Virus record (IMG/VR): IMGVR_UViG_3300005836_000033
Location: 1-41,230 of that record
Direction: 5' to 3' (one strand)
From: a virus
Length of the DNA: 41,230 nucleotides
Every line of letters starts with the position of its first letter. Within the stretch, counting starts at the first letter, position 1. A model generated the notes under the pieces. That model was not told the origin of the DNA, ran no database searches, and was given only the letters and a program-made list of their open reading frames with translations. Below are positions 1 through 6,999 of the stretch, piece after piece. The position numbers and the translations under genes are program-made.

Positions 1-88
1 GTAGAGATGGATCGTGGGCTGCGGCTCCCCGCGTCCCCTTGGCTAGCTAGGACCCTTTTCTGCATGGGTGCCGGGCGTTGCGCGACCA
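1..88. other. Left-end noncoding segment
   Basis: No convincing gene is seen before the gpZ-like reading frame that ends at 89. If the molecule is circular or has cohesive ends, this stretch joins the noncoding 41134-41230 segment upstream of the small terminase gene. In phages with Nu1/GpA terminases that is where cos lies. No cos motif or terminator can be recognised by eye. Confidence 0.5.
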
Positions 89-784
89 TCATTGAATCTC
101 CCCTCGGATGGCCGCGGCAAACCGACGACGGAAGGCCGGACCGAACTCACGCAATGCAGTAGCTCGCACACCAGCCACGAAGCCGAGTCGCGGAGGGATG
201 TGGATCGGTCGCTTGGTGAGCAGCCATAGCACGTCGAGTTCGCCCTCGTGTCCGACACGGCGGACGATCAGCTCATTGCCGCTCTTGAGTGGCAGCACGA
301 ACGTGCGACGCTTGCCCTTCCGCTTGCCTCCTGTGAAGCCACCGGAGACCGATCGACGCAGGTTGATGCCCAGTGCTGCCGGGTAGAGCTTCCGGTCTAT
401 GGGCGTCGTTGTGGGAAGGTCCTGACCACGGATGAAGAAGGGGTTGATGCCCGGCGCGAACGTGCCGCCTGCTTCGTGGCGCGTGAGGATCTTCGATCGG
501 GACTGTGCTGCGGTCACCGTGTCAGGCCCGCCCACCAGGATGTCGGCATAGAGCTTCCCCTTCCTGGCGAAGCCGCCTCGTGGGATCTTGATGAACCGCT
601 CGAGGAAGCTCTGGCTCTTCGGGCTCCGAATGGTGAAGGTCTTGGGTAAGGCAGCACGACGCTCGGCCTGCGCTGCCTTCACCACGTCATTGAGTGCCTG
701 CGCGGTGGCGAACTCCACTTGCCTCAGGACAGTGGCGCTGGCCTTGATCAGGGCGCTGGTGTCGATGCTGAGTTGGATCCTCAT
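89..784 (-). CDS. Minor tail protein Z-like (GPZ family) protein
   Basis: This 231-residue basic protein begins with a helical segment rich in Ala, Gln and Arg. A beta-rich C-terminal half follows, with the stretch LTKRPIHIPPRLGF near residue 190. The overall pattern matches the prophage minor tail protein Z / tail-completion group, which acts at the head-tail junction or in tail completion. The ATG at 784 overlaps the previous stop by 4 nt, which decides the start. It follows replication genes and is the last gene before the terminase genes if the map is circular, away from the other tail genes. Assignment is by recognised pattern only; a different virion assembly role is possible. Confidence 0.6.
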   Translation of the reverse strand: MRIQLSIDTSALIKASATVLRQVEFATAQALNDVVKAAQAERRAALPKTFTIRSPKSQSFLERFIKIPRGGFARKGKLYADILVGGPDTVTAAQSRSKILTRHEAGGTFAPGINPFFIRGQDLPTTTPIDRKLYPAALGINLRRSVSGGFTGGKRKGKRRTFVLPLKSGNELIVRRVGHEGELDVLWLLTKRPIHIPPRLGFVAGVRATALREFGPAFRRRFAAAIRGEIQ

Positions 785-1461
785 GGCGCCACCTCGAGCG
801 GCCGCTGATCGCTCCAGCTGAGATCGGCACGGACCTGGTCGCCGGTGATGGGCGCTGGGTCTTCGAACGCGTCGCCCTGCTCGATCGAACGGCCGACGGA
901 CGCCGTCAGCGCGGCGAGGGGCGATCGTCTCGGGCCACCGGTCTCCGCGCGGCGGCGGATCTCCCGCTGGACGATCGGACATTCCGGATCGTCGCGGAGC
1001 ATGGCCGCCATCTCATCGTCGTTCAGGTAGAACCGCAGCATCTTGGCCCAGCTGCAGTCGCAATGCAGGCGGCCGCCGAGCCGAATGAACCCGGGATGGG
1101 GGTTGCCTGGTGCCATGGCTCGGGCGACGTCCGCCGGCGCCTTCGGGCGGCGCCACCAGAATCGCCCGACATACTCGCTGCCGCAGCCCTGGCAGGTCTC
1201 GCTCGAGCTCGAGCCCCGCGGCCGGCGATCGGCATCCCGCTGTGTGATCTCCGCGATCGCGTCCAGGATCTTCCGCGGCGTCGGGTAGTGTGGCTCGCGC
1301 TCGATGACCAGGTCGACCGCGCGCTCGACCGCGAAGAGATCATGGCGACCGAGGCTCCGGGCCAATTCCTCGGCCTCGTTGATCCGATCGGCCTCGTTGA
1401 ATCGCTTCCGGTATTTCCGATCGAGGCGGATGACGAGCGGGAGAATCTCAGAGGCGTTCAT
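781..1461 (-). CDS. Possible replicative helicase loader / replication accessory protein
   Basis: This 226-residue protein starts with an all-helical region (about residues 1-75) containing a PTPRKILDAI segment, reminiscent of phage helicase-loader/inhibitor N-termini. A C-x2-C pair near residues 90-93 and a later C-x-C pair could bind zinc. The C-terminal tail is acidic. It is translationally coupled on both sides (4-nt overlaps) and directly follows the DnaD-like protein, an order typical of initiator-loader pairs. The family is not certain; position and fold give the inference. Confidence 0.45.
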   Translation of the reverse strand: MNASEILPLVIRLDRKYRKRFNEADRINEAEELARSLGRHDLFAVERAVDLVIEREPHYPTPRKILDAIAEITQRDADRRPRGSSSSETCQGCGSEYVGRFWWRRPKAPADVARAMAPGNPHPGFIRLGGRLHCDCSWAKMLRFYLNDDEMAAMLRDDPECPIVQREIRRRAETGGPRRSPLAALTASVGRSIEQGDAFEDPAPITGDQVRADLSWSDQRPLEVAP

Positions 1462-2327
1462 GACACTCTCCGCTGCGCTTCACGGCGCCGGAGCTCGGCC
1501 TGGAGCCGCGCGACCTGCTGCTCCTCCGTCTCGGGCCCGTGGTGCGTCGCCGGCTCCCGCATCGCGCCGCGCACGAACCCCCGCAGCAGCTTCGTCGAGA
1601 TCGCGCCCGTGCCCTTCATGGCCAGGTCGCGCAACGCCTGGCCGATGTGCTCAGCCGTGGCCCCTGCGCAGTCCGGCCGCCCGCCGTCGAGGATCATCCC
1701 GATCTCATCCCGCAGCGCCTGGGGCCGGTGCGAGGCCCGGATATGGGCGTCGTAGTCCGGCTGGTAGGCAGCAGGGAAGCGGTCCCGTGTCGCGTCAGCA
1801 TCCCGCCCGGCCGGCGGTGGCGGAGCCGCCCGGGGCGCGCCTCGCGCGCCGGCGTCCGCCCTCATCTCCGGCATCCGAGGGTCCTGAAAGGCTTGAAGGG
1901 CCTGAGACTCCGAAGGTCCTGAGTATCCGGCCGCCTTGGCATGCCCAAGGTTCGCCTTGGGCTCTCCTTGTATAGGAGGAGGTTCGCCCTCCGTTGGCGG
2001 TGGGATCCGGGACGGGGCCTCCCGGGGGTGTGGTTTCTGCCAGTCCAGGAACGTCGGGATCCAACCAAACTCCTTACCCGACACGACATAGCGTACGACA
2101 AACCCGCGCTGCTCGAGCGCCTCGAGCACAGCCGAGAAGTCGACCTCGTCGTAGGGCAGGATGTCCGGCTTGATCTCGCGGGGGCGCCACCGGAAGCGGC
2201 CCTCGCGATCCGCCACCGTCCAGAGCCCCGCGAAGCCGACACGGACCGGCAGCCCGGTCTCCCGCTCAGCATCGAAGAGCCCCGCGTGACGAAAAAAAGA
2301 AGGGTGGAGGTGGCGAGTCCGTCCCAT
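1458..2327 (-). CDS. DnaD-like phage replication initiation protein
   Basis: This 289-residue protein has an N-terminal winged-helix region (about residues 8-108), including GLWTVADREGRFRWRP and an ILPYDEVDF stretch. That arrangement is common in phage replisome-organiser proteins. A Pro/Arg-rich linker and a helical C-terminal half follow. Such proteins bind the phage origin and recruit the host helicase. The ATG at 2327 overlaps the ATPase stop by 1 nt. Longer readings upstream in this frame run through the frameshifted end of the ATPase gene and should be ignored. An origin may lie inside the gene, but no clear iterons were seen. Confidence 0.65.
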   Translation of the reverse strand: MGRTRHLHPSFFRHAGLFDAERETGLPVRVGFAGLWTVADREGRFRWRPREIKPDILPYDEVDFSAVLEALEQRGFVVRYVVSGKEFGWIPTFLDWQKPHPREAPSRIPPPTEGEPPPIQGEPKANLGHAKAAGYSGPSESQALQAFQDPRMPEMRADAGARGAPRAAPPPPAGRDADATRDRFPAAYQPDYDAHIRASHRPQALRDEIGMILDGGRPDCAGATAEHIGQALRDLAMKGTGAISTKLLRGFVRGAMREPATHHGPETEEQQVARLQAELRRREAQRRVS

Positions 2328-4081
2328 CAGCCGAACAGCTCCTCGCTGGCCCGGAGCTCGCCGCGGCCGACGACGTGCACCAGCTTCCGCTGCGCCAGGC
2401 GCTGGATGTAGGGTGTCGCGGCTGGAGCGCTTGTAGCCCGATTCCTCCGAGAGAGAGTCCCCGGTCGACCGCGCTCGGGTACGCGGAGCAGACCGCCTCG
2501 AGGATGGGTCCGCTCGCCACCAGTGAGCCGCCCGAGCCAATGCCGGCGGAGCTCGTCACCGGTCGGCAGCAGTTCGAATGCCGAGCCCAATGCGTCGACG
2601 CCGGCGTCAGTGGCCAGAATCGCCTCGGGCGTGACCAGGATCAGGCCCTGGCTGCCGAGCCGCTGCAGATAGGTATCCCTCGAGGAGCGCTTATAACCCG
2701 TCAGGACGGTGAGCTGCTCCCGGGTGACGCCGGCCGGGTGCTGCGCGATCGCGATGAGGATCCGCCGCTCGCCGGCGCCGAGCGGCGCGGAATTAGCAGA
2801 TTTCGAAATTCTGATATTTCGGTCCGCGGGCATGGTTCGACGGGGTGTGACAGGCGGGGCCGAAGTCGAGACCGGGATTGCGGTTGGCCTGGACACCCGG
2901 ACGGACAGAATGCGGGCGGATTCCAGTGATTCCTTGACCAGCGTCCAGACCTGCCCGAGCTCGGTCCGGATCCGGTTCACTTCGTTGATCGCCGCGACGG
3001 TCTGCTCGGCGATCCCCTCGAGCTCCTGGAGCGTGGCTGGCGTGAGCACCGGCACCTCGATCGGCGCCGGCGGCGGGGCAGGGGCGACCGTGCGCGCTTC
3101 GCTCGCCTTCAGATGCCGTTCCAGCTCGGCCACCCGCTGCCGAAGGATCCGCGGATCCTCCGCCTTGGCCTTCTCGATCGTCGCCGCCATCTGCCGCTTC
3201 AGGGCATCGACATCGACGTCGGCCAGGTTCTTCGGCTCGACCGGCTTCACCCCGGGCACCGGGGTCGCCCCCGAGTCGAACGTCTCGATCGGCAGGACGT
3301 GGACGCGCTTGAAGATCCCGTCGACCGTCGGCCACCCGGGCGACCAGAACCACGCATCCCCGATCGGGAGCGAGGGCAGCGACGCCATCAGGGTCGCCCG
3401 TTGTTCCGGCGTGCCATGGACGTCGATCCAGGCATTCATCGCCTTGAGGTCCTGCGGTGCGATCGTGCGGAGCGCGACGAGGACTTGCGCCTGGGTGAGC
3501 ACATTCTTGTTGAGCACCGCCGAGCGCTGCGTCACGAGCACGCACCCGATCCCGCGCTGGCCGCCACGGCGGACGATGTCCTCGGCCGCGCCCAGCATCC
3601 GCTCTTCCCCTGGCATTGGCTTCTGCGGGGCGATCGCGTCGGCCTCGTCGATCACCAGCATCACTGGAGTGCGGTTCGCTTCGCGCGCTTTGAGCCGGTA
3701 GAGGGCCTCGAGGAAGGCGGTCATGAAGACCGCGACCTCCTTCTTCCGGAAGAGCGACAGATCGAGCAGGACACTGACCCGCTCTTCGACCACCAGCTTG
3801 GCCACCACCTCGCCAGCACCGCTCTCGAGCGGCGCGTCACCCCGTTCGCCCCCCAGGATGAGGATCGGCAGCCCAGGCCCGCGGCCGTCGGCCGATGAGC
3901 GGATCCCCCATTGATCGCCCTTCGGGTCGATCAATACCACCTGCTGCTTGGCCCAGTGAAGCTGCTCGGCCAGGCGCCGCATCGTATAGCTCTTGCCCGC
4001 CCGGCGCTTGGCGAGGATGGCGATCGTCTGCGTGACGACGTCGAGGGGGAGGACCAGGTCCTTCGCGATGCGGAGAGTCAC
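2327..4081 (-). CDS. HerA/DUF87-type P-loop ATPase with C-terminal winged helices (reading disturbed by three +1 indels)
   Basis: The product is 584 residues as read. A P-loop AKRRAGKS lies near residues 28-35 and a Walker B VMLVIDEADAI near 140. The middle is coiled coil. A winged-helix unit near residues 440-500 contains LTGYKRSSRDTYLQRL. HerA-like ATPases move DNA or act in recombination or packaging. The GTG start at 4081 overlaps the previous stop as GTGA. The last 90 residues contain a second copy of the winged helix that is legible only if one base is removed at each of three homopolymers: 2506-2508, 2459-2462 and 2411-2413. The net change is +3, so the natural C-terminus is regained after about 33 scrambled residues. 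Confidence 0.75.
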   Translation of the reverse strand: MTLRIAKDLVLPLDVVTQTIAILAKRRAGKSYTMRRLAEQLHWAKQQVVLIDPKGDQWGIRSSADGRGPGLPILILGGERGDAPLESGAGEVVAKLVVEERVSVLLDLSLFRKKEVAVFMTAFLEALYRLKAREANRTPVMLVIDEADAIAPQKPMPGEERMLGAAEDIVRRGGQRGIGCVLVTQRSAVLNKNVLTQAQVLVALRTIAPQDLKAMNAWIDVHGTPEQRATLMASLPSLPIGDAWFWSPGWPTVDGIFKRVHVLPIETFDSGATPVPGVKPVEPKNLADVDVDALKRQMAATIEKAKAEDPRILRQRVAELERHLKASEARTVAPAPPPAPIEVPVLTPATLQELEGIAEQTVAAINEVNRIRTELGQVWTLVKESLESARILSVRVSRPTAIPVSTSAPPVTPRRTMPADRNIRISKSANSAPLGAGERRILIAIAQHPAGVTREQLTVLTGYKRSSRDTYLQRLGSQGLILVTPEAILATDAGVDALGSAFELLPTGDELRRHWLGRLTGGERTHPRGGLLRVPERGRPGTLSRRNRATSAPAATPYIQRLAQRKLVHVVGRGELRASEELFG

Positions 4082-4431
4082 ACGAGCTCGTGGAGGTGAA
4101 AGCAGTTCGGATGGACGTTGATGTATTCCCCGCGTGGAGGGAGCAGTATGGCCATCGTGCAGTTATCCGGCACGAGGTCGTACCTAGCATCGCGGATCTC
4201 ATCCCAGGTCGGATAGCGGCTCGAGTGCGAGATACTGAGGTGCCACCCGTGCCCTGCCTCCCACGCCACCATGACACGCAGGCCCTCGACCGGGGAGTCC
4301 CACGCGCGAAGCCATCGTTGCGCGCCTGGCTGCTCGGCCATCCTCTTCTCAACGGCAACTTGCCGGAACCACTTCTGGTTGCGGATGCCCGGCCAGCCCG
4401 GGAAAACGATCGCGAGAGCCGTAGCACTCAT
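4078..4431 (-). CDS. Conserved phage protein of unknown function (DUF7694-like pattern)
   Basis: This 117-residue protein contains a RYPTWDEIRDARYDLVP stretch followed by ILLPPRGEYINVHPN and FHLHEL. That pattern recurs in a small phage protein family I know only as a domain of unknown function. The ATG at 4431 is chosen over an upstream ATG at 4473 because the first residues of the longer form do not look conserved. The gene heads the operon with the ATPase and DnaD-like protein, to which it is coupled by a GTGA overlap. A role in early or replication functions is inferred from position only. Confidence 0.6.
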   Translation of the reverse strand: MSATALAIVFPGWPGIRNQKWFRQVAVEKRMAEQPGAQRWLRAWDSPVEGLRVMVAWEAGHGWHLSISHSSRYPTWDEIRDARYDLVPDNCTMAILLPPRGEYINVHPNCFHLHELV

Positions 4432-4511
4432 GACCGGTATGCCCACAAACCGAAAGGAACAATCTGGGACCAACTGAACAGCGGTTTCGGGTCGTTTCGG
4501 GAGAATGGCGG

Positions 4512-4536
4512 CAGAAAAGCGCCCGCATTCTGCGGG
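4512..4536 (-). terminator. Hairpin with T-run beyond attP, possible int terminator
   Basis: On the minus strand, a perfect 6-bp stem CCCGCA/TGCGGG with a GAA loop is followed two bases later by four T. It lies on the far side of attP from the integrase stop. An int transcript would cross attP before reaching it, and integration would separate the two. The T-run is short, so this is a modest terminator prediction. Confidence 0.45.
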
Positions 4537-4541
4537 ATTGT

Positions 4542-4553
4542 CCTATATATAGG
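4542..4553. promoter_or_regulatory. AT-rich 12-bp palindrome beside attP
   Basis: CCTATATATAGG is a perfect palindrome in otherwise GC-rich DNA. A 14-bp version occurs at 15526-15539. It could be the -10 of a minus-strand promoter: GGGACA lies about 18 bases upstream on that strand, at 4570-4575, and TATATA here is a fair match. It could equally bind integrase, a host bending protein or a regulator. Confidence 0.35.
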
Positions 4554-4569
4554 GCATGATTCTCGATCC

Positions 4570-4609
4570 TGTCCCCACAAAGTTGCAGGTTCGAATCCTG
4601 CCGCCCCAG
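4570..4609 (+). other. attP: attP core: 3' end of a tRNA gene
   Basis: A T-arm with perfect stem GCAGG/CCTGC (4585-4589 and 4597-4601) and loop TTCGAAT is followed by a 7-base acceptor strand CGCCCCA (4602-4608) and discriminator G (4609). There is no D or anticodon arm, so only a tRNA tail is present. The integrase stop codon begins 6 bases further on. This is the classic layout of a tRNA-integrating phage, with the phage carrying a copy of the tRNA 3' end to restore the gene. An acceptor starting TGGGGCG with discriminator G fits tRNA-Gln best, but this is tentative. The left limit of the core cannot be fixed without attB. Confidence 0.8.
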
Positions 4610-4614
4610 TATTC

Positions 4615-5790
4615 CTAAGCTGTTGCATCTGCATCGCTTCCCATTCCAGCTGTTTCCCGTGAAACATCCTGTGGGGCCATCTTGGGACCATCTGTGTCCA
4701 AGGTCGCAAACGCCGCCCTGACCCGCTCGTCCCGTCCCCGCATGTACTTGCTCGCGACCTGCAGGCTCGTGTCCCGGATCGCGGCCATCGCAGAGCCAAT
4801 GTCGCCAGTCGCCCCCAGCACGTCATTGAAGAGCATCCGTCGGAGGCTGTGGGAGCCCTTGCCCCGGACACTCTCCAGGCCCGCCCGGTGCTCGGCGGCG
4901 TGCAGGGCGACCGTGAGACTCTGGACGCTGTAGGTCTCGTGCTTGTTGCGGCGGCTCCCGGCGGGGAAGACCCAGCCCGCGCCGGCGACCCGTGCACGAA
5001 TCACCGCGAGCACCTCCCGCGTCCGTGTTCGAAGCGGGCTCATCTCGTCCTTCCCCTGCTTGTCCCACTCCGGGCGCCAGTGGATCGTGCCGGCCTCGAG
5101 ATCGATGTCCTCCCACCGGAGATGTAGGACCGCGTTCACCCGCGCGCCCTGGAGCCCGCAGAGGGCGAGCACGCCTGCGGCCCGCCACGTCGTGGCCCCA
5201 CCGAGCGGGAGCTCGCCCAGGATCGCCGCCAGCTCCTCCGCGCGATACTCCGGGATCCGCTTCGGGCGCCGATCCTTCGGGACCTTGTAGCGGTAGTCCC
5301 GGACGTCGTTCCGGCTCACGTGGCGATGGGTGCGCGCCCAGGCGTAGACCGTCTTTACGGTCTGGAGGATCCGGGACACCGTGTTCGGGCCGAGCCCCGT
5401 GACGTCGAGCGCGGTCCGGAAGCTCGCCATCGTGTCGGGGCCCATGTCCTCCGCGATCGACTCCCGCCCCACGAACGCTTGCCACTTTCGCCAGTAGTCG
5501 CTGTAGAGCTGCTGCGTCTTCGCCCGGAGGAGTGGAAATTGATCGGCCACATAGCGCCGCCAGACCTCGTCCGTCCGGATCGGGATGATCACCTGCTGCC
5601 CGCGGGCGGACGCGAACCGCTCGGCCCACGCCTTCGCCTCAATCCGGTTCGCGCGGGTGTCCGGCCAGGTCTTCTTCTTCCGTGCCCCGCCATCCGGCAT
5701 GGACCAGCGCACGGTGATCCGCTCGCCGTCGGTCGAGACGGCGACCCGCTTTCCATGGGGGCCGAACCGCGCCAGCACCTTCGTGGTCAT
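4615..5790 (-). CDS. int: Tyrosine recombinase integrase
   Basis: This 391-residue site-specific recombinase inserts and excises the phage at attP/attB. The N-terminal arm-binding region is followed by a SAM-like core-binding domain (about 70-160) and the catalytic domain (about 180-365). Catalytic residues visible are Arg217 in GARVNAVLHLRW, His314 and Arg317 in HSLRR, and the nucleophile Tyr349 in ASKYMRG. The ATG at 5790 overlaps the upstream stop by 4 nt; a longer in-frame N-terminus is low-complexity and rejected. The stop lies 6 bp from the tRNA-like core, and transcription runs toward attP. All key residues are present, so it should be active. Confidence 0.92.
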   Translation of the reverse strand: MTTKVLARFGPHGKRVAVSTDGERITVRWSMPDGGARKKKTWPDTRANRIEAKAWAERFASARGQQVIIPIRTDEVWRRYVADQFPLLRAKTQQLYSDYWRKWQAFVGRESIAEDMGPDTMASFRTALDVTGLGPNTVSRILQTVKTVYAWARTHRHVSRNDVRDYRYKVPKDRRPKRIPEYRAEELAAILGELPLGGATTWRAAGVLALCGLQGARVNAVLHLRWEDIDLEAGTIHWRPEWDKQGKDEMSPLRTRTREVLAVIRARVAGAGWVFPAGSRRNKHETYSVQSLTVALHAAEHRAGLESVRGKGSHSLRRMLFNDVLGATGDIGSAMAAIRDTSLQVASKYMRGRDERVRAAFATLDTDGPKMAPQDVSRETAGMGSDADATA

Positions 5791-6119
5791 GAGGCCCGCG
5801 CCATGCGCTCGGCGTCGGCCTGCGCGGCCTCGGCGTTCGGGCGCTGCGGGATCATGACCTGCCGGTACCAGCGCACACGACCTCGTTTCTCGGCCATGCC
5901 CTGGGCGACCCACTCGGTGAAGTGGCTCCGGAGCCGGCGCGTTTTCCAGTCGCTCCGCAGGAGCGCTTCCGACTCCGACAGCCAGGTGAGGTAGTCCGCC
6001 GCCGCCAGCTCGATCGCATCAACGAGCGCGTCCAGGCTCTTCGCTTGGGCGCGGTGCCCGTGGAGCCGCAAGGCGTTGGCGTGCTCCTTCGCGTCGGTCA
6101 GGACCTGGTCGAGCGTCAT
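5787..6119 (-). CDS. HTH DNA-binding protein upstream of int, candidate recombination directionality factor
   Basis: This 110-residue protein has a helical N-terminus followed by YLTWLSESEALLRSDWKTRR and a basic stretch ending GRVRWYRQVMIP. That resembles MerR/excisionase-type helix-turn-helix proteins often encoded just before phage integrases. It is coupled to int (ATGA) and overlaps the previous stop by 1 nt. Excisionase or int-regulatory function is inferred from size, basic character and position. A structural DNA-binding role is an alternative. Confidence 0.55.
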   Translation of the reverse strand: MTLDQVLTDAKEHANALRLHGHRAQAKSLDALVDAIELAAADYLTWLSESEALLRSDWKTRRLRSHFTEWVAQGMAEKRGRVRWYRQVMIPQRPNAEAAQADAERMARAS

Positions 6120-6541
6120 CAGGCGGCCGCTCCGTGGAACCGCGCGGCGAAATAGTCGTCATCGAGGACGGCGCTGGGCTGCCCGAACTGATCGAAGACG
6201 CGGACCCGGAGTGCGTAGCAGTCCGAGGCGTCGAAGCAGAACCACAGCTCCACGAGACGGTCCAGCTTGTCCTCACTGAGGCGGTTCGTGACGACGACTT
6301 CCGCCAGCTCGAGCATGGTGACGGGGTAGCCCCACCCCTCCGCGAGACCTTCCGGCACGAACCGCCAGGCGTCAGGGAGAATTCCTGCCTTGAGGCAGTC
6401 GGCCCGGAGGTGGTGGCGTTCGTCGTAATCGTCGCCCGTACAGCGAAGCCCCTCCAGCAGCGAGGCTCCGAAGCGGTCCGCGCACCAGCCCTGGTGTAGC
6501 AAGCGGCCGAGGACAATGCGGTGCGACTTGGACAGTGTCAC
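6119..6541 (-). CDS. Hypothetical early protein
   Basis: This 140-residue acidic protein has no family I recognise. It is mostly alpha/beta, with several Trp and Cys residues (for example HQGWCADRFG and WFCFDASDCY) and no membrane segment. The GTG at 6541 forms a GTGA overlap with the preceding small HTH gene, which decides the start; ATGs further upstream would overlap that gene extensively. It lies in the int operon between two putative DNA-binding proteins, so a role in lysogeny or recombination control is possible but not shown. Confidence 0.6.
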   Translation of the reverse strand: MTLSKSHRIVLGRLLHQGWCADRFGASLLEGLRCTGDDYDERHHLRADCLKAGILPDAWRFVPEGLAEGWGYPVTMLELAEVVVTNRLSEDKLDRLVELWFCFDASDCYALRVRVFDQFGQPSAVLDDDYFAARFHGAAA

Positions 6542-6762
6542 TTCGCGAGCCGCCGCTTCCGGGCCCGGACATCGGCACCGGCGACCCACCACTCGCCCGC
6601 CTTGACGTGAGGAATCTCCCGCCCAAGCGGCTTGGAGTACTTCACCAGGCGCCCGACACGATCGCGGCGGATGCCGGCAAGATCACCGTCGCGGATCATG
6701 TCCTTCACATGGTCGTCCGAGCAGTCGAGGACCTGGCCGGCATCGTCGATCGTCATTGTCAC
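6538..6762 (-). CDS. Small excisionase/MerR-like HTH protein
   Basis: This 74-residue protein starts with a helix-turn-helix of the excisionase type: TIDDAGQVLDCSDDHVKDMI, then a turn and GIRRDRVGRLVKYS. Its C-terminus is basic (RARKRRLAK). Proteins of this size and shape serve as Xis or as early regulators. A second ATG two codons later is an equally good start. The 99-bp gap upstream could hold a promoter, which would make this the head of an xis/int segment. It competes with the 110-residue protein as the directionality factor. Confidence 0.6.
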   Translation of the reverse strand: MTMTIDDAGQVLDCSDDHVKDMIRDGDLAGIRRDRVGRLVKYSKPLGREIPHVKAGEWWVAGADVRARKRRLAK

Positions 6763-6861
6763 ACCCCCATGTTACCAGAAGTGCCCCGGTCGCCACGAGC
6801 CTCGCGATCCGCTTCGCTGAAAGCTTCAACGCAAGGTCAGTCGCCCGTACGTGCCGGGGCC
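6763..6861. other. Short intergenic gap before the xis/int segment
   Basis: These 99 bp separate the 45-residue gene from the small HTH gene, in an operon where genes otherwise overlap. That makes this the likeliest place for a promoter driving the HTH and int genes. No confident -35/-10 pair is visible. Confidence 0.3.
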
Positions 6862-6999
6862 CTAGTTCGTCAGTGCCTTGAGCATCCGCCGGAACCGTTC
6901 CTCCGGCGGGATGCCCGCGATCGCCTTCTGCACCTCGGCGCAGTCCTGCGCGAACACCCAGGCGAGAATCGGGTGCGCATGCATCGGGGGCGCGGTCAT
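6862..6999 (-). CDS. Small hypothetical protein (45 aa)
   Basis: This short gene encodes MTAPPMHAHPILAWVFAQDC followed by a helical stretch with IPPEERFRRMLKALTN at the end. The ATG at 6999 makes a 4-nt overlap with the upstream stop, the junction type used throughout this operon, which is the main support for it being real. No family is recognised. It is probably cytoplasmic, since there is no membrane segment. Confidence 0.6.
   Translation of the reverse strand: MTAPPMHAHPILAWVFAQDCAEVQKAIAGIPPEERFRRMLKALTN

Noticed and set aside
2327-4081. ATPase gene as a pseudogene
   Set aside because: The three insertions add up to three bases, and the correct frame and natural C-terminus are regained, so error or a tolerated local change is more likely than decay.
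4542-4553. AT palindrome as a firm promoter for the leftward replication operon
   Set aside because: The -35 match is weak, and the terminator-like hairpin would lie directly downstream, so it was kept only as a low-confidence regulatory site.
4090-4662. Plus-strand frame spanning attP with a Cys-rich end
   Set aside because: It runs antisense through a real gene and then through the tRNA fragment; the end is simply translated tRNA sequence.
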